Shown here: in pieces, positions 39,678 through 48,205 of the stretch
How positions within the stretch are numbered: the stretch's first letter is position 1
Layout of the letters: each line of letters starts with the position of its first letter
IMG/VR virus record: IMGVR_UViG_3300025645_000037
Span: 1-64,000 of that record
Source of the DNA: a virus
Strand: one strand, 5' to 3'
Length of the DNA stretch: 64,000 nt
Notes under the pieces: generated by a model
Seen by the model: the letters and a program-made list of their open reading frames with translations, nothing else
The model's database searches: none
Told to the model about the DNA's origin: nothing
Program-made: the position numbers and the translations under genes

Positions 39678-40039
39678 TATAGTATTATGTTGCGTAACTC
39701 ATTAAACTGTGACTGGTTCTCAACTCTATAACCAAGTGTGCTAGAACGCGGGCGATTGTAGTTAAGTATTTCTGTAACTACTGAACTTAATTGCACTTCG
39801 GACAATCCTTTAAGTGTGTCTAACAATTTAAACACTTTAATTCCGTCTAGTTTAGCCTGCTCTAAAAGAACTGAACTAACTGCGCGGGCAGCTTGTTCTT
39901 CAAAATTACGCTTTGTAAAGAAATTAAAAACTGCATCTACTTCAGCAGCCGGATATGATATTCTTTTAACAAAATATCTGTCATAGAATTCTTTAACTTC
40001 GGTTGCGCTATCAGAAGGTTTATTTTCATAGTTTGACAT
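39677..40039 (-). CDS. Conserved small virion-type protein
   Basis: 120 aa, helical. VKEFYDRYFVKRISYPAAEV, FFTKRNFEEQAA and KLLDTLKGLSEVQLSSVV followed by LNYNRPRSSTLGY are features of a protein found in marine T4-like phages next to gp4 and the tube initiator. It may be a baseplate or neck part; no direct evidence. One-base overlaps (TAATG) on both sides. Confidence 0.55.
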   Translation of the reverse strand: MSNYENKPSDSATEVKEFYDRYFVKRISYPAAEVDAVFNFFTKRNFEEQAARAVSSVLLEQAKLDGIKVFKLLDTLKGLSEVQLSSVVTEILNYNRPRSSTLGYRVENQSQFNELRNIIL

Positions 40040-41181
40040 TATCTATTGTTCTCTCTTGCTTGGGCTATTCTTGCAGCATACGACGAGCTAGCAGTATCAA
40101 CTGATCCGCCTTGGCTAGTCGTTTGACTCGCTCTTGCACCAGGTCCTGCACTTTTAGGAAACGATGTGTTTGCTATTCCGCTTAACGAATTAGTTGATGT
40201 ATTAGAATTAATAAACAACGGAGCAGAACGTATTGCAGTTGATGCAAAGTTTTCAAGTATTCTTACACCGTCTGTTCGTAATCTGTCAGAAGTTAATGTT
40301 TTTGAATTTCTAAACAAATCAATTCCTTTAAGAACTGTACTTAGACCAGTGTTTCCTGTTGTAACGTCGGTTAGAATATCACCTACAGTACCGAGCACGC
40401 CACCGTTTCCAAAATCACTTGTTGTTGATCTAATCGAACTTGGTTGTTTGTCGTAGTGCGATTTAGCAAAACCAGCAGGACTATCTTCGCCTGCATTTCC
40501 TCGAGTATAGTGCACAGCTTCGTATGCTACTCGTATAGTGTTTGCTGTTGGTTGACTATCTGCGTTATCTAATGAGTCGTGGCCCCAATTTGTAATAATC
40601 GGATTAACTAATGTAAATCCTGTAAATCTTTGTCTAGCTAATTGGAATACGGTAATTCTTCTAAAAAATGGCACTTGCGCTTTGTTAGTCATACCGTAGT
40701 TAATCTTTGCTAACTGTGATGACTTGTACGTGGACCTTGGATCATATGCAGATGCATTACCAAGTAAGTTTCCGTCTTCGTAATAATAACGATAATATGC
40801 TTCTAGCAATGATGTAGTAATGCCTACATTGTCATCATGAAATACTATTTGAACAGGATCATAAGAAATAGCTGTTTGTACATTCTTTTTACGATTGTAT
40901 TGATTCTTTGTTTCAATCTCTGCATTAAATTGAGGCAAGTCAACAGACTTAACTAGCATGTTGATTTCTTCTCTATTTCTGTTACTTAATTGAGGCATAT
41001 AATTTAATGCCTCAGCTGATGGTTCAAATACAACGTGATAAAGAAATTTATGTCTCGGTGCTAAAGCAAACGAGTTCTGGTTGTATAGATACGAAGCGTG
41101 TTTGTAGTCAGATAAATCGCCTCGCGGAGATAATGCCCCGTTTAATAAGTTATCTAAGAATCCATTTAAAAAATTTGACAT
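40039..41181 (-). CDS. Baseplate tube initiator/cap-like protein (gp54/gp48-type)
   Basis: 380 aa; T4 gp54 is 320 and gp48 364. FLYHVVFEPSAEALNYMP, INMLVKSVDLPQFNAEIETK, NQYNRKKNVQTAISYDPVQI and FHDDNVGITT carry the tail-tube fold (compare the tube protein next door), and the C-terminal third is Ser/Gly-rich. Place beside gp19 supports a role at the start of the tail tube. Which of gp48 or gp54 it equals is not clear. Confidence 0.55.
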   Translation of the reverse strand: MSNFLNGFLDNLLNGALSPRGDLSDYKHASYLYNQNSFALAPRHKFLYHVVFEPSAEALNYMPQLSNRNREEINMLVKSVDLPQFNAEIETKNQYNRKKNVQTAISYDPVQIVFHDDNVGITTSLLEAYYRYYYEDGNLLGNASAYDPRSTYKSSQLAKINYGMTNKAQVPFFRRITVFQLARQRFTGFTLVNPIITNWGHDSLDNADSQPTANTIRVAYEAVHYTRGNAGEDSPAGFAKSHYDKQPSSIRSTTSDFGNGGVLGTVGDILTDVTTGNTGLSTVLKGIDLFRNSKTLTSDRLRTDGVRILENFASTAIRSAPLFINSNTSTNSLSGIANTSFPKSAGPGARASQTTSQGGSVDTASSSYAARIAQARENNR

Positions 41182-41185
41182 ATTG

Positions 41186-41193
41186 TATTTATA
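41186..41193 (-). promoter_or_regulatory. T4-like late promoter (TATAAATA), 4 bases before the ATG
   Basis: Perfect TATAAATA, then CAAT, then ATG 41181; predicted transcript starts at or inside the start codon. Confidence 0.7.
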
Positions 41194-41210
41194 TCAGAAA
41201 AAGTAGTCAT

Positions 41211-41239
41211 AATAAAAGGGGCACATGGCCCCTTTTATT
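41211..41239 (-). terminator. Terminator after gp19
   Basis: AATAAAAGGGGC / GCCCCTTTTATT, a perfect 12-bp stem with a 5-base loop, 16 bases after the gp19 stop. Symmetric T and A runs make it work in both directions. It probably accounts for high, separate gp19 expression. Confidence 0.88.
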
Positions 41240-41255
41240 TTGCTTGTAACTATTA

Positions 41256-41888
41256 TTAGATAGCGCCGCCGCCACCTGTAATAAGTGTATTTGTTGTACG
41301 TCCAACATTTGTACCAATGCCAGATCCTTGTGGTGACTGGATTGCGTTGTCGTAACGAATTGCAAGTGTAACAGTTGCTGGTTCATTGCTGTTGTAAGCT
41401 AATGAGTTCCAGTTGGTGTTTTGTACAAAACAACCATATAGTTCAAATGTTTCAAGTACAGTTGCGTCAAACGCTCCGTTACCACCGTCTAGGATCTCAA
41501 TGCGTGTTGTAAACTTATAGTCAATACCAGATGCTGCTGATGCTTGTTCGAAGAAATCGAACTGCTTCTGGTTTTGCTCGCCTACGAGTTTCTGCACGTT
41601 GCCACCTACGTCATCGCGCAAGTTAAGCGTGATTGGATCCCAAGTGTGTTTTCCTGCAAGATACGAACGTGAGTTATACACGTCAATTGTGATCTCTTCG
41701 AAAGTTAAGTTAGGACGGGTTACGTCCATAACTTGCTTAGTAAGTTCTGTTCTTGGCGTACTTACTCCAAAGTTCTCCAGTATCACTCGAAAGCGATACT
41801 GTAGCTTTGGCATTAGCTGTCCCTGAGCGACCGCGGATTGGTCGCTCGCTAGTGGAACAGTAATTTTTGATAGTGTTGAGATTGCCAT
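41256..41888 (-). CDS. 19: Tail tube protein (T4 gp19-like)
   Basis: 210 aa; T4 gp19 is 163. KLQYRFRVILENFGVSTPRT near the start, QVMDVTRPNLTFEEITIDVY, the DPITLNLRDDVGG loop and EILDGGNGAFDATVLETFEL, then GCFVQNTNWNSLAY are typical of T4-like tube proteins. It stacks into the inner tube. Late box CATAAATA 24 bases upstream, RBS AAGGAGAG, terminator downstream: a self-contained high-output unit. Confidence 0.88.
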   Translation of the reverse strand: MAISTLSKITVPLASDQSAVAQGQLMPKLQYRFRVILENFGVSTPRTELTKQVMDVTRPNLTFEEITIDVYNSRSYLAGKHTWDPITLNLRDDVGGNVQKLVGEQNQKQFDFFEQASAASGIDYKFTTRIEILDGGNGAFDATVLETFELYGCFVQNTNWNSLAYNSNEPATVTLAIRYDNAIQSPQGSGIGTNVGRTTNTLITGGGGAI

Positions 41889-41911
41889 TTAAATTCTCTC
41901 CTTGTTGCTAC

Positions 41912-41919
41912 TATTTATG
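41912..41919 (-). promoter_or_regulatory. Late-type promoter of gp19 (CATAAATA)
   Basis: Minus strand CATAAATA, 23 bases before ATG 41888 with AAGGAG between. Same box as that at 56213. Confidence 0.6.
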
Positions 41920-41923
41920 CCTA

Positions 41924-44900
41924 TCAAAGCCCTGAAATCTCACCAGTGTTTTTCAACCTTAGTGGGATATAGATAAATTCAACTGCCTTGACTGGCTCGA
42001 TAGCAATGTCCAGATACAGCTCATTTCTATCAATTCTCGATGGTGTGTTGTTTGACTCGTCACATACAACTAGATAGTCATATAGTGCGCGTAAACCTAC
42101 AAGTTCTAAGCACAAGCTTTCTGCTGCCTGCTTAATTTCGTCCCTTGTGATCTTATCGTTAGGTTCGAATAAGTATGGCTTTGAAAGTCTCTTAAGCTGC
42201 GAGCGCAGATATACTACAAGACGAACAACGTTGATTCTGTCCAACGAACTTGCGCTTCTTGCTCTTGTCTTTTGTCCAAATGCTACAAGTCCTGCACCAG
42301 TAATAAATGTAATTGGGTTAACATCTACTGAGTACAATGTATCTCTTTGTCCTTCGTTAAGAGCAATTGCGTTAAATTCGCCTTCGCTTGTTACATAGCC
42401 TGTTGACGTTGCATTAGTAATTCCGCCGCGTCGTGTACCAGCTGGTGCAAACCATGGATAGCTAACCTGATCGCTTAGTGCAATTGTACGTAGCATCATG
42501 TGGCTTGGGGGTACAACTACGTTGTTACCAAAGTTGTCACTTGTAAAGCCCCATGGATAGTAAACACCCATATACTCGTCTCTTGATACCAATCCATCAT
42601 CGTTGTCTTCAACTGCTTGAGCAACGTTTGTTCCCCATTCGTTAAGCGATGTTGCATCTGGTGTGAGTCTTGCTGGCGAGTCTGCTACGATAAATGCTGT
42701 TAGGCCTCTATCAAAGTTAAGTGAGATCATCTCACCGATCAATTCTGGATAACCCGGTGTTGCCATTAGGTTAAAGATTCTTGATTCGTCGTCGCGGATC
42801 TCTTGGTTGCTGTTTACTGTTGCTTGGAGCGCTTGTACCACAACCTTACGTTGTGCCTTACGTCCAAATGCACCCGAACCGTCTGCTTCGTTTGCTGATT
42901 CAGTTACCCAACGATTAGCATAATAACCACTCATTGATTCGTCACTAAAGCGTATGTTATCAGAACTTGTGTTAACGTAGTTACGTGCAAAACGCTTTAC
43001 GTTAAAGCCTGAACGACGTAGGTTCCAAAGTAGCATACCTTTTGGGTATAGTGCTGGATCTGGAGCATCAAAGTCAACAAAGTTGCTTGCTAATAGATCA
43101 ACAATTTCGCCTGCTGTATTGCTGTTAGCACCCGAGGTGTTATAACGAGCATCTGCAAACAAGATACCGTCTTCGGTTGTTTGATCAGACTTGTCAACTA
43201 GTTCCCAATCAGCAAGTACATCATTGTACTTGTAGATAGTTGGATAGTTTTCGATATCTGCTGTGTCAATCCACAAATCGCCATTCTTTAGTGCAGTACC
43301 GTCGCTTTGTAGAGTCGGCTCGGTTGCAGAAACAATAGGACCTGCTGGGTCTGTTTTTTCGTCTTCGGTTACAGAATAAAATGGGCTAGTTGAATCTTGG
43401 TAACCAACCCATGTTGTTCCGTTATGAACCATAACATCGACATCGTCAACAACTGATGAATACCATAGACGTCCGTCTACTGTTAATGCAGTTGGTGCAG
43501 ATTCTGAAGCTGTATACGAAAGTACTTGCCAGTTTGTTGCTACTAGTGTGTTTGTTGAATCGCCAGCTGGTGCTGCATACAGGTTTGTTGTACCGCTGTT
43601 AGCGTCTACGTAAGCTGTATAGCCCATCTCTGTTAAAACAGTACCGCTATCCACCAAACGGAAGTCGCCGCCTAGTTTGTGACTGATTGTAACTCTGTTC
43701 TGTGCGTCAACTGTTGCAGTAATATTAACAAAGCCTGCAGAGTTAATTGCTCCAGCAATAACATCTGCATCCGACGAAGCACCTGTTGCTGTTCCGCTAA
43801 CTGTAATAGCAGCCGCTAGTTCGCCACTTGTTAAAATACCTTCTTGGATATCGAAGCTAAATGCACCTGCTGAAATGCCAGTGGATATAACCCCTGAGCG
43901 GATGCTAGTTGGACCAGCTGCTCTACGACGATATAGTTTATAGTTTGTAAACACCGGATTTTCTTCCGAGTCATTATACTTTGCATAAAGTGTTCCGACT
44001 GGAAGATTTAAGCCGCCGCCTGCTGCGTCAAGTGCATAAATTGCAGCACTGCCACTTGAGTAAAGTGGTGCTTCGACATCTTCAAACAATTGTGTGTCTG
44101 CATTGTAAACTTTAACTCTCCAACGTGCTCCAGCATTTGGTTCTGTAGTCTTTGACCAAATTGAACCTGTTGGGCGCGGATTAGTATCGTTAAGTTTATA
44201 CTCAGGTACTTGCGTGTGACGACTGATTGTAACTGATGGCGCGTAGAACGTACCTGCTGTTAAACCAACATCTGCCATTAATTCATTAGAACCTTCTGAT
44301 ACAATAACATCTACACCAGTTGAATAAATCTCAATGCTACCATCAACTGCTGCCGCAGTAACTCCTGCAATTCCTGCATCGTTGATATCATTTGCTAGAT
44401 TCGAAAGCAACGTTCCTGCAAGTGTAACAGTTGTGCCGTTAATAATAATTGTCTCGCCTGTTAAAAGCGTCGGATTACTTACTGTTCCGCGTACTGTTGG
44501 CCAGCTTGCTGCCCAATCGCTCGCGCCAACTTCTACCCATGTACCTGCTGTATTCTTGAAATACAATTTGTTAAGTGTAGTTGTTGCAAGCAGCACGTAA
44601 TCACCAATTGCACCAACCGATGTTTTTGGTGCACCAAAGCTATCGACCTTAGTTGCATCTGTAATTACAGTAACTTCTTTAACAGTAAAGCTTTGACCGC
44701 CTGTTGTTGTTTGCGGATTACCGTTCCATTCGAAAATACCAAACTTAGTATTTTGTGTGTCAAACCAGTATGTGCCATCTGCAGGTGATCCTGCTGGCGC
44801 TGTTGCAGATGCTTCAAGTTCAGATAAATCAACATCTGCACGAACAACATATGCTCTATTAGAAACACCAAGCAATGAATAAGCTGCTTGTAATCCGTAT

Positions 44901-45172
44901 TCGTTTAATTCACCTGCGTGAATTGGATTGTTATTGCTGTCGGTTTTAAACGATGGGTCTCCAAAAGTTTCTGCTAGATCACGCTGTGATGTAAGCAAGT
45001 ATGGACGTCCTGCGTTTGCTGCCAGTGTACCTGGCGCTGTTCCGGTACCGCTTGGGTTTGCCTTATTTGATGCTGTTGCAACAAAAATAAGTGGAACAGT
45101 TCCTGGTTCTGCCGGTGTGTAAAAACTTTCGTCGATTACGCTAACTTCTACACCTGGTGATACTAATGCCAT
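41924..45172 (-). CDS. 18: Tail sheath protein (T4 gp18-like), enlarged
   Basis: 1082 aa; T4 gp18 is 659. N-terminal LVSPGVEVSVIDESFYTPAE and C-terminal VGLRALYDYLVVCDESNNTP and DIAIEPVKAVEFIYIPLRL are the conserved contractile core. Between (about residues 130-690) lie several surface modules of the kind GxLW/YWF-x-T...Y-N...W, for example DGTYWFDTQNTKFGIFEWNG, DGRLWYSSVVDD and GDLWIDTADI. These inserted modules probably stick out from the tail. RBS AGGGAGA. Confidence 0.93.
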   Translation of the reverse strand: MALVSPGVEVSVIDESFYTPAEPGTVPLIFVATASNKANPSGTGTAPGTLAANAGRPYLLTSQRDLAETFGDPSFKTDSNNNPIHAGELNEYGLQAAYSLLGVSNRAYVVRADVDLSELEASATAPAGSPADGTYWFDTQNTKFGIFEWNGNPQTTTGGQSFTVKEVTVITDATKVDSFGAPKTSVGAIGDYVLLATTTLNKLYFKNTAGTWVEVGASDWAASWPTVRGTVSNPTLLTGETIIINGTTVTLAGTLLSNLANDINDAGIAGVTAAAVDGSIEIYSTGVDVIVSEGSNELMADVGLTAGTFYAPSVTISRHTQVPEYKLNDTNPRPTGSIWSKTTEPNAGARWRVKVYNADTQLFEDVEAPLYSSGSAAIYALDAAGGGLNLPVGTLYAKYNDSEENPVFTNYKLYRRRAAGPTSIRSGVISTGISAGAFSFDIQEGILTSGELAAAITVSGTATGASSDADVIAGAINSAGFVNITATVDAQNRVTISHKLGGDFRLVDSGTVLTEMGYTAYVDANSGTTNLYAAPAGDSTNTLVATNWQVLSYTASESAPTALTVDGRLWYSSVVDDVDVMVHNGTTWVGYQDSTSPFYSVTEDEKTDPAGPIVSATEPTLQSDGTALKNGDLWIDTADIENYPTIYKYNDVLADWELVDKSDQTTEDGILFADARYNTSGANSNTAGEIVDLLASNFVDFDAPDPALYPKGMLLWNLRRSGFNVKRFARNYVNTSSDNIRFSDESMSGYYANRWVTESANEADGSGAFGRKAQRKVVVQALQATVNSNQEIRDDESRIFNLMATPGYPELIGEMISLNFDRGLTAFIVADSPARLTPDATSLNEWGTNVAQAVEDNDDGLVSRDEYMGVYYPWGFTSDNFGNNVVVPPSHMMLRTIALSDQVSYPWFAPAGTRRGGITNATSTGYVTSEGEFNAIALNEGQRDTLYSVDVNPITFITGAGLVAFGQKTRARSASSLDRINVVRLVVYLRSQLKRLSKPYLFEPNDKITRDEIKQAAESLCLELVGLRALYDYLVVCDESNNTPSRIDRNELYLDIAIEPVKAVEFIYIPLRLKNTGEISGL

Positions 45173-45260
45173 TAGTGAGTCTCCCTTTAAATCTCAATTC
45201 GAATTATGTACAGCTATAACTATTTGTGTTAAATAACTTATATACATTCGTCGTCATTTG

Positions 45261-45268
45261 TATTTAGT
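45261..45268 (-). promoter_or_regulatory. Late-type promoter of gp18 (ACTAAATA)
   Basis: Minus strand ACTAAATA, 88 bases before ATG 45172, giving a long leader. It diverges from the plus-strand box at 45329. A small hairpin AGCGG/CCGCT (45276-45291) lies just upstream. Confidence 0.45.
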
Positions 45269-45328
45269 ACAAGGGAGCGGAAAACCCCGCTTTGATCACG
45301 GCGAAAAGGGGCACTAAAGGTGTGGAAA

Positions 45329-45336
45329 AATAAATA
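45329..45336 (+). promoter_or_regulatory. Late-type promoter (AATAAATA), 5 bases before the ATG
   Basis: AATAAATA, then CACAC, then ATG 45342 on the plus strand. Spacing equals that of the minus-strand leaderless set. Confidence 0.55.
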
Positions 45337-45341
45337 CACAC

Positions 45342-45680
45342 ATGAGACCATTATGCGTATGCGGTTTACGCCCCGCAGCTATCAATTATAAAAAAGATAA
45401 GAAAGTATTTTATCGTAAAAAGTGTGAGATTTGTTTAAAACATGGAGGATATGCCCACGGCATACCTAAATGGAGACAAGCTGGTTATGTTAAGAAAAGC
45501 TTATGCGAGAAATGCGGCTTCTCTAGTAAGCACTCTGAGCAATTTAATGTTTTTCATATTAATGGAAATTTAGACGATTGTCGTGTACCAAATTTAAAAA
45601 CCGTATGTGCAAACTGTCAACGCATTATACAGAAAGAAGGCGTAGTCTGGAAGCAGGGAGATTTACGCCCCGACTTTTAA
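45342..45680 (+). CDS. HNH-like zinc-finger protein with degenerate active site
   Basis: 112 aa. CVCG and CEICL near the start and KSLCEKCGFSSK then VFHINGNLDDCRVPNLKTVC followed by ANCQ near the end follow the HNH/zinc-finger order (H-x-N/D-x-N... N-L-x-x-x-C-x-x-C), but the last His is replaced by Gln, so nuclease activity is doubtful. Proteins of this type are widespread in marine T4-like phages. Plus-strand island between gp18 and dNMP kinase; its 3-prime end overlaps the kinase end by 18 bases. Confidence 0.65.
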   Translation: MRPLCVCGLRPAAINYKKDKKVFYRKKCEICLKHGGYAHGIPKWRQAGYVKKSLCEKCGFSSKHSEQFNVFHINGNLDDCRVPNLKTVCANCQRIIQKEGVVWKQGDLRPDF

Positions 45681-46172
45681 AAACTTTTCTACATTCTCTT
45701 TTAGTTCTTCAAGAGTGCCGTTGTTGTCAATAACATAGTCTGCCATTTCTTCGTCCATTGTCATGCTGTCTTGTGATTCTTGCGGCAGGTGTTGCGATCG
45801 GTCTACCCAAACTGCACAATCAAAAACATGATTATCAATCATAGCATAATATTCTGCTGCATTCCTTAGTCCGCAATAAATGTCGTATTCTTTAAAGATT
45901 TCTCTACCAAGTCGTGAAGGATCAGGCACATTGTATTCGCAGATTAAATTATACCATTCTTCTCTATGATTGTGACGATCATTGTAACACTCTTCCTCAG
46001 AAGAATAGTTGTATCTGTCTTTTAGCTTATCGTAAATGAATTTCTCTGAACAAAATTTACTACTGCTTTGAAAATTAAAGCCATAGTCGTCGCGCAGTAT
46101 TTCACATACTGTATCTTTTCCGTGGCGTCCATGACCGATAATTAATAATTTAGGTTTCAAAAGCTTCTCCAT
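45663..46172 (-). CDS. Deoxynucleoside monophosphate kinase-like (T4 gp1 type)
   Basis: 169 aa; T4 gp1 is 241. P-loop GHGRHGKDT near residue 13, then DYGFNFQSSSKFCSE (acceptor-side), GLRNAAEYYAMID (near 101) and ADYVIDNNGTLEEL at the end, as in phage dNMP kinases. It would phosphorylate dNMPs for phage DNA synthesis. The promoter's -10 is only 8 bases before the ATG, so the message is leaderless or nearly so. Confidence 0.75.
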   Translation of the reverse strand: MEKLLKPKLLIIGHGRHGKDTVCEILRDDYGFNFQSSSKFCSEKFIYDKLKDRYNYSSEEECYNDRHNHREEWYNLICEYNVPDPSRLGREIFKEYDIYCGLRNAAEYYAMIDNHVFDCAVWVDRSQHLPQESQDSMTMDEEMADYVIDNNGTLEELKENVEKFLKVGA

Positions 46173-46180
46173 ATAAACGT

Positions 46181-46209
46181 ATTATATAAGAAAAGCTTTA
46201 AGTTGTCAA
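46181..46209 (-). promoter_or_regulatory. Strong sigma70-type promoter of the dNMP kinase gene
   Basis: TTGACA (46209-46204), 17 bp, TATAAT (46186-46181). Consensus. It is an early-type promoter inside the late structural region and sits just after the gp13 stop (46217). Confidence 0.78.
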
Positions 46210-46216
46210 TCTAAAT

Positions 46217-46978
46217 TTAACCGATGATCCAAGAATATCCCTTGCCGCCGCCTACCTGCTGCATTAGTTCAATCTCTAATCTTTCAATCTCTGCTTGTGC
46301 TTCTGCTTTAAGCGTATCGCCGTTTAATGCAGTGCCGCCTTGTGGTCCGGCAATTGTAGTAAATTTTCCTCTCGCTTCGCCTAATATATATTTGCATTGG
46401 GCAAGTGTGTAATCTTTTATCCATTGCCCAGCTTGATAATCATCTAGCAGTTGTGCATCAGGGCGGAGGTTATAAGCATAAAGCATTATCTGCTCAGGGC
46501 CTCTCGGGCGTTGAAATATAGTAAGTTTCTTAGTTGTTGTGTTCCATTTAAATTGAATGTATGAACCAAACATGCGTCCTACCAATTCTTGGTGTTGTGC
46601 AAAGAAATCATATGTTGCTAATCCTCCCATACTAGAGCCAGAAGCAAGATAAGTGTTTGTGTATGCCATGTTAAATGGTTCAAATACTGTGCCGCCTCCG
46701 CCGCCACCTGTGCGTGATCCTACAGAGCGACGAAATACTTGACGCACTTCGATTACTTCTTGTGGCAATGTGTAGTCATTTCTGTCAATAGCTAAGTCAA
46801 CAAAAATGTAGCTTTCTTCGACTGAGTGATCAGACCTCTGTCTAAATTTACCAAGTGCTTTTTTAAGAGCAGTTTCGTAATGAATTGGATCGAGTTCTAC
46901 ATCAATCATACCGCCGCCTAAAAATGCGTTAACATAATCAAATACTTCTTGTTTTTTAGTTGCTAGTTCATCTGCCAT
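46217..46978 (-). CDS. 13: Neck protein (T4 gp13-like)
   Basis: 253 aa; T4 gp13 is 309. FLGGGMIDVELDPIHYETAL, FRQRSDHSVEESYIFVDLAI, NDYTLPQEVIEVRQVFRR, then FDPF-like FEPFNMAYTNTYLASGSSMG and TIAGPQGGTALNGDTLKAEA near the end match marine T4-like gp13. With gp14 it closes the filled head and joins the tail. RBS TGGAGAC. Late box AATAAATA 19 bases upstream. Confidence 0.82.
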   Translation of the reverse strand: MADELATKKQEVFDYVNAFLGGGMIDVELDPIHYETALKKALGKFRQRSDHSVEESYIFVDLAIDRNDYTLPQEVIEVRQVFRRSVGSRTGGGGGGTVFEPFNMAYTNTYLASGSSMGGLATYDFFAQHQELVGRMFGSYIQFKWNTTTKKLTIFQRPRGPEQIMLYAYNLRPDAQLLDDYQAGQWIKDYTLAQCKYILGEARGKFTTIAGPQGGTALNGDTLKAEAQAEIERLEIELMQQVGGGKGYSWIIG

Positions 46979-46997
46979 TTTGTGTTGTCTCCACTAG

Positions 46998-47005
46998 TAT
47001 TTATT
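46998..47005 (-). promoter_or_regulatory. Late-type promoter of gp13 (AATAAATA)
   Basis: Minus strand AATAAATA, 19 bases before ATG 46978, 2 bases from the plus-strand TATAAATA at 47008: divergent late promoters for gp13 and gp14. Confidence 0.6.
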
Positions 47006-47007
47006 CG

Positions 47008-47015
47008 TATAAATA
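47008..47015 (+). promoter_or_regulatory. Late-type promoter of gp14 (TATAAATA)
   Basis: Plus strand TATAAATA followed by TAAAGTAACAGGAGAAG; it lies 21 bases before the proposed ATA start at 47037. Confidence 0.65.
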
Positions 47016-47036
47016 TAAAGTAACAGGAGAAGTTCC

Positions 47037-48194
47037 ATACCAAGATTGAGTCTTTATAAACCCGAGCGCGGCAATGACTACAGATTCTTTGATAGGATAA
47101 TCGAAGAACAATTTACTGTAGGCGGCACTGATGTATTTGTACATAAGTATCTTGGTCCAAAGATTGTTTCCGACGAAGATGCAACCGCAGATCAGCCGCA
47201 ATACGATGCACTTAATGTAAGAAATATTCAAGACATGTTGTTTCTTGAAAACAGAGATAGAGCGTACGATGAAGATGTTTATTCAATTCGCGGTATCTAC
47301 AATGTGCAAGACTTAGACTTTGATTTATCACAATTTGGTTTATTTTTATCAAACGATATTTTGTTTATGACTATACATATTGTTTCATCTATAAAAATAC
47401 TCGGACGTAAAATAATGCCCGGGGATGTGTTTGAGCTGCCGCATCTAATCGACGAATACGCACTTAATGATCTGGAACTAGCACTCAAGCGTTTTTATGT
47501 TGTAGAAGATGTAACTCGTGCCGCTGAAGGTTATTCACAAACTTGGTATCCTCACTTATATCGTGTAAAACTTAAACAAATGTACGACGGACAGGAATTT
47601 TCAGATATCCTAGATCGACCAGCAGGCGAAGATACAAATACTACATTAAGAGATTTGCTATCTACTTGTTCAACTGATATGGCAATTAATCAAGCAGTAT
47701 TAGATCAAGCAGAAGCTGATGCTAAGAAATCCGGACACGAAACTTCGCATTTTTATACACTTGCATTAGACGACGAAGGCAGACCTGAAATACGAACTGC
47801 TGATCAAGATGATATAAATGCATCTGATACTAATACAGCAGACGAAGTGTTTGGTAAACCCGATCGTTTAGGATACAAAGGTTACCTTATTGGTTTAGAC
47901 GAAGCTCCTAATGGCGCAGCATTTGGTTCTGGAATTTCATTTCCGATGGATAGCGCAAATGGTGATTATTATTTAAGAAGCGATTTTATGCCAAAGAGAT
48001 TATTCCGTTATGACGGACAACGTTGGGTTAAAGTAACCGACGATGTACGCGAAACACTGTCCAACACAGACACTCGTAAAACACAACTTGGCACTTTTGT
48101 TAATAATACAAATACAAACGAAATTGGTGGCGAAGAAGTACAAGAGCGTCAGAGTATTACAAAAGCTCTACGAGCTAAACCAGATGACGTATAA
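47037..48194 (+). CDS. 14: Neck protein (T4 gp14-like), probable ATA start
   Basis: 385 aa from ATA 47037; the TTG at 47046 gives 382 aa. The ATA is 7 bases after AGGAG (47025-47029), the TTG 16 bases after it, and no ATG is available before the conserved SLYKPERGNDYRFFDRIIEE. IMPGDVFELPHLIDEY and LALKRFYVVEDVTRAAEGYS then WYPHLYRVKLKQM (near 125-180) are gp14-like. T4 gp14 is 256 aa; here a C-terminal extension includes the module DYYLRSDFMPKRLFRYDGQR followed by W. Confidence 0.72.
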   Translation: MPRLSLYKPERGNDYRFFDRIIEEQFTVGGTDVFVHKYLGPKIVSDEDATADQPQYDALNVRNIQDMLFLENRDRAYDEDVYSIRGIYNVQDLDFDLSQFGLFLSNDILFMTIHIVSSIKILGRKIMPGDVFELPHLIDEYALNDLELALKRFYVVEDVTRAAEGYSQTWYPHLYRVKLKQMYDGQEFSDILDRPAGEDTNTTLRDLLSTCSTDMAINQAVLDQAEADAKKSGHETSHFYTLALDDEGRPEIRTADQDDINASDTNTADEVFGKPDRLGYKGYLIGLDEAPNGAAFGSGISFPMDSANGDYYLRSDFMPKRLFRYDGQRWVKVTDDVRETLSNTDTRKTQLGTFVNNTNTNEIGGEEVQERQSITKALRAKPDDV

Positions 48195-48205
48195 AGGAGC
48201 CTAAA

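Noticed and set aside
45276-45291. Hairpin AGCGG/CCGCT between gp18 and the HNH-like gene
   Set aside because: Only 5 bp, no T run; too weak to call a terminator.
45342-45680. Active HNH homing endonuclease
   Set aside because: The final catalytic-type His is replaced by Gln, and the gene is not in an intron or next to a split gene.
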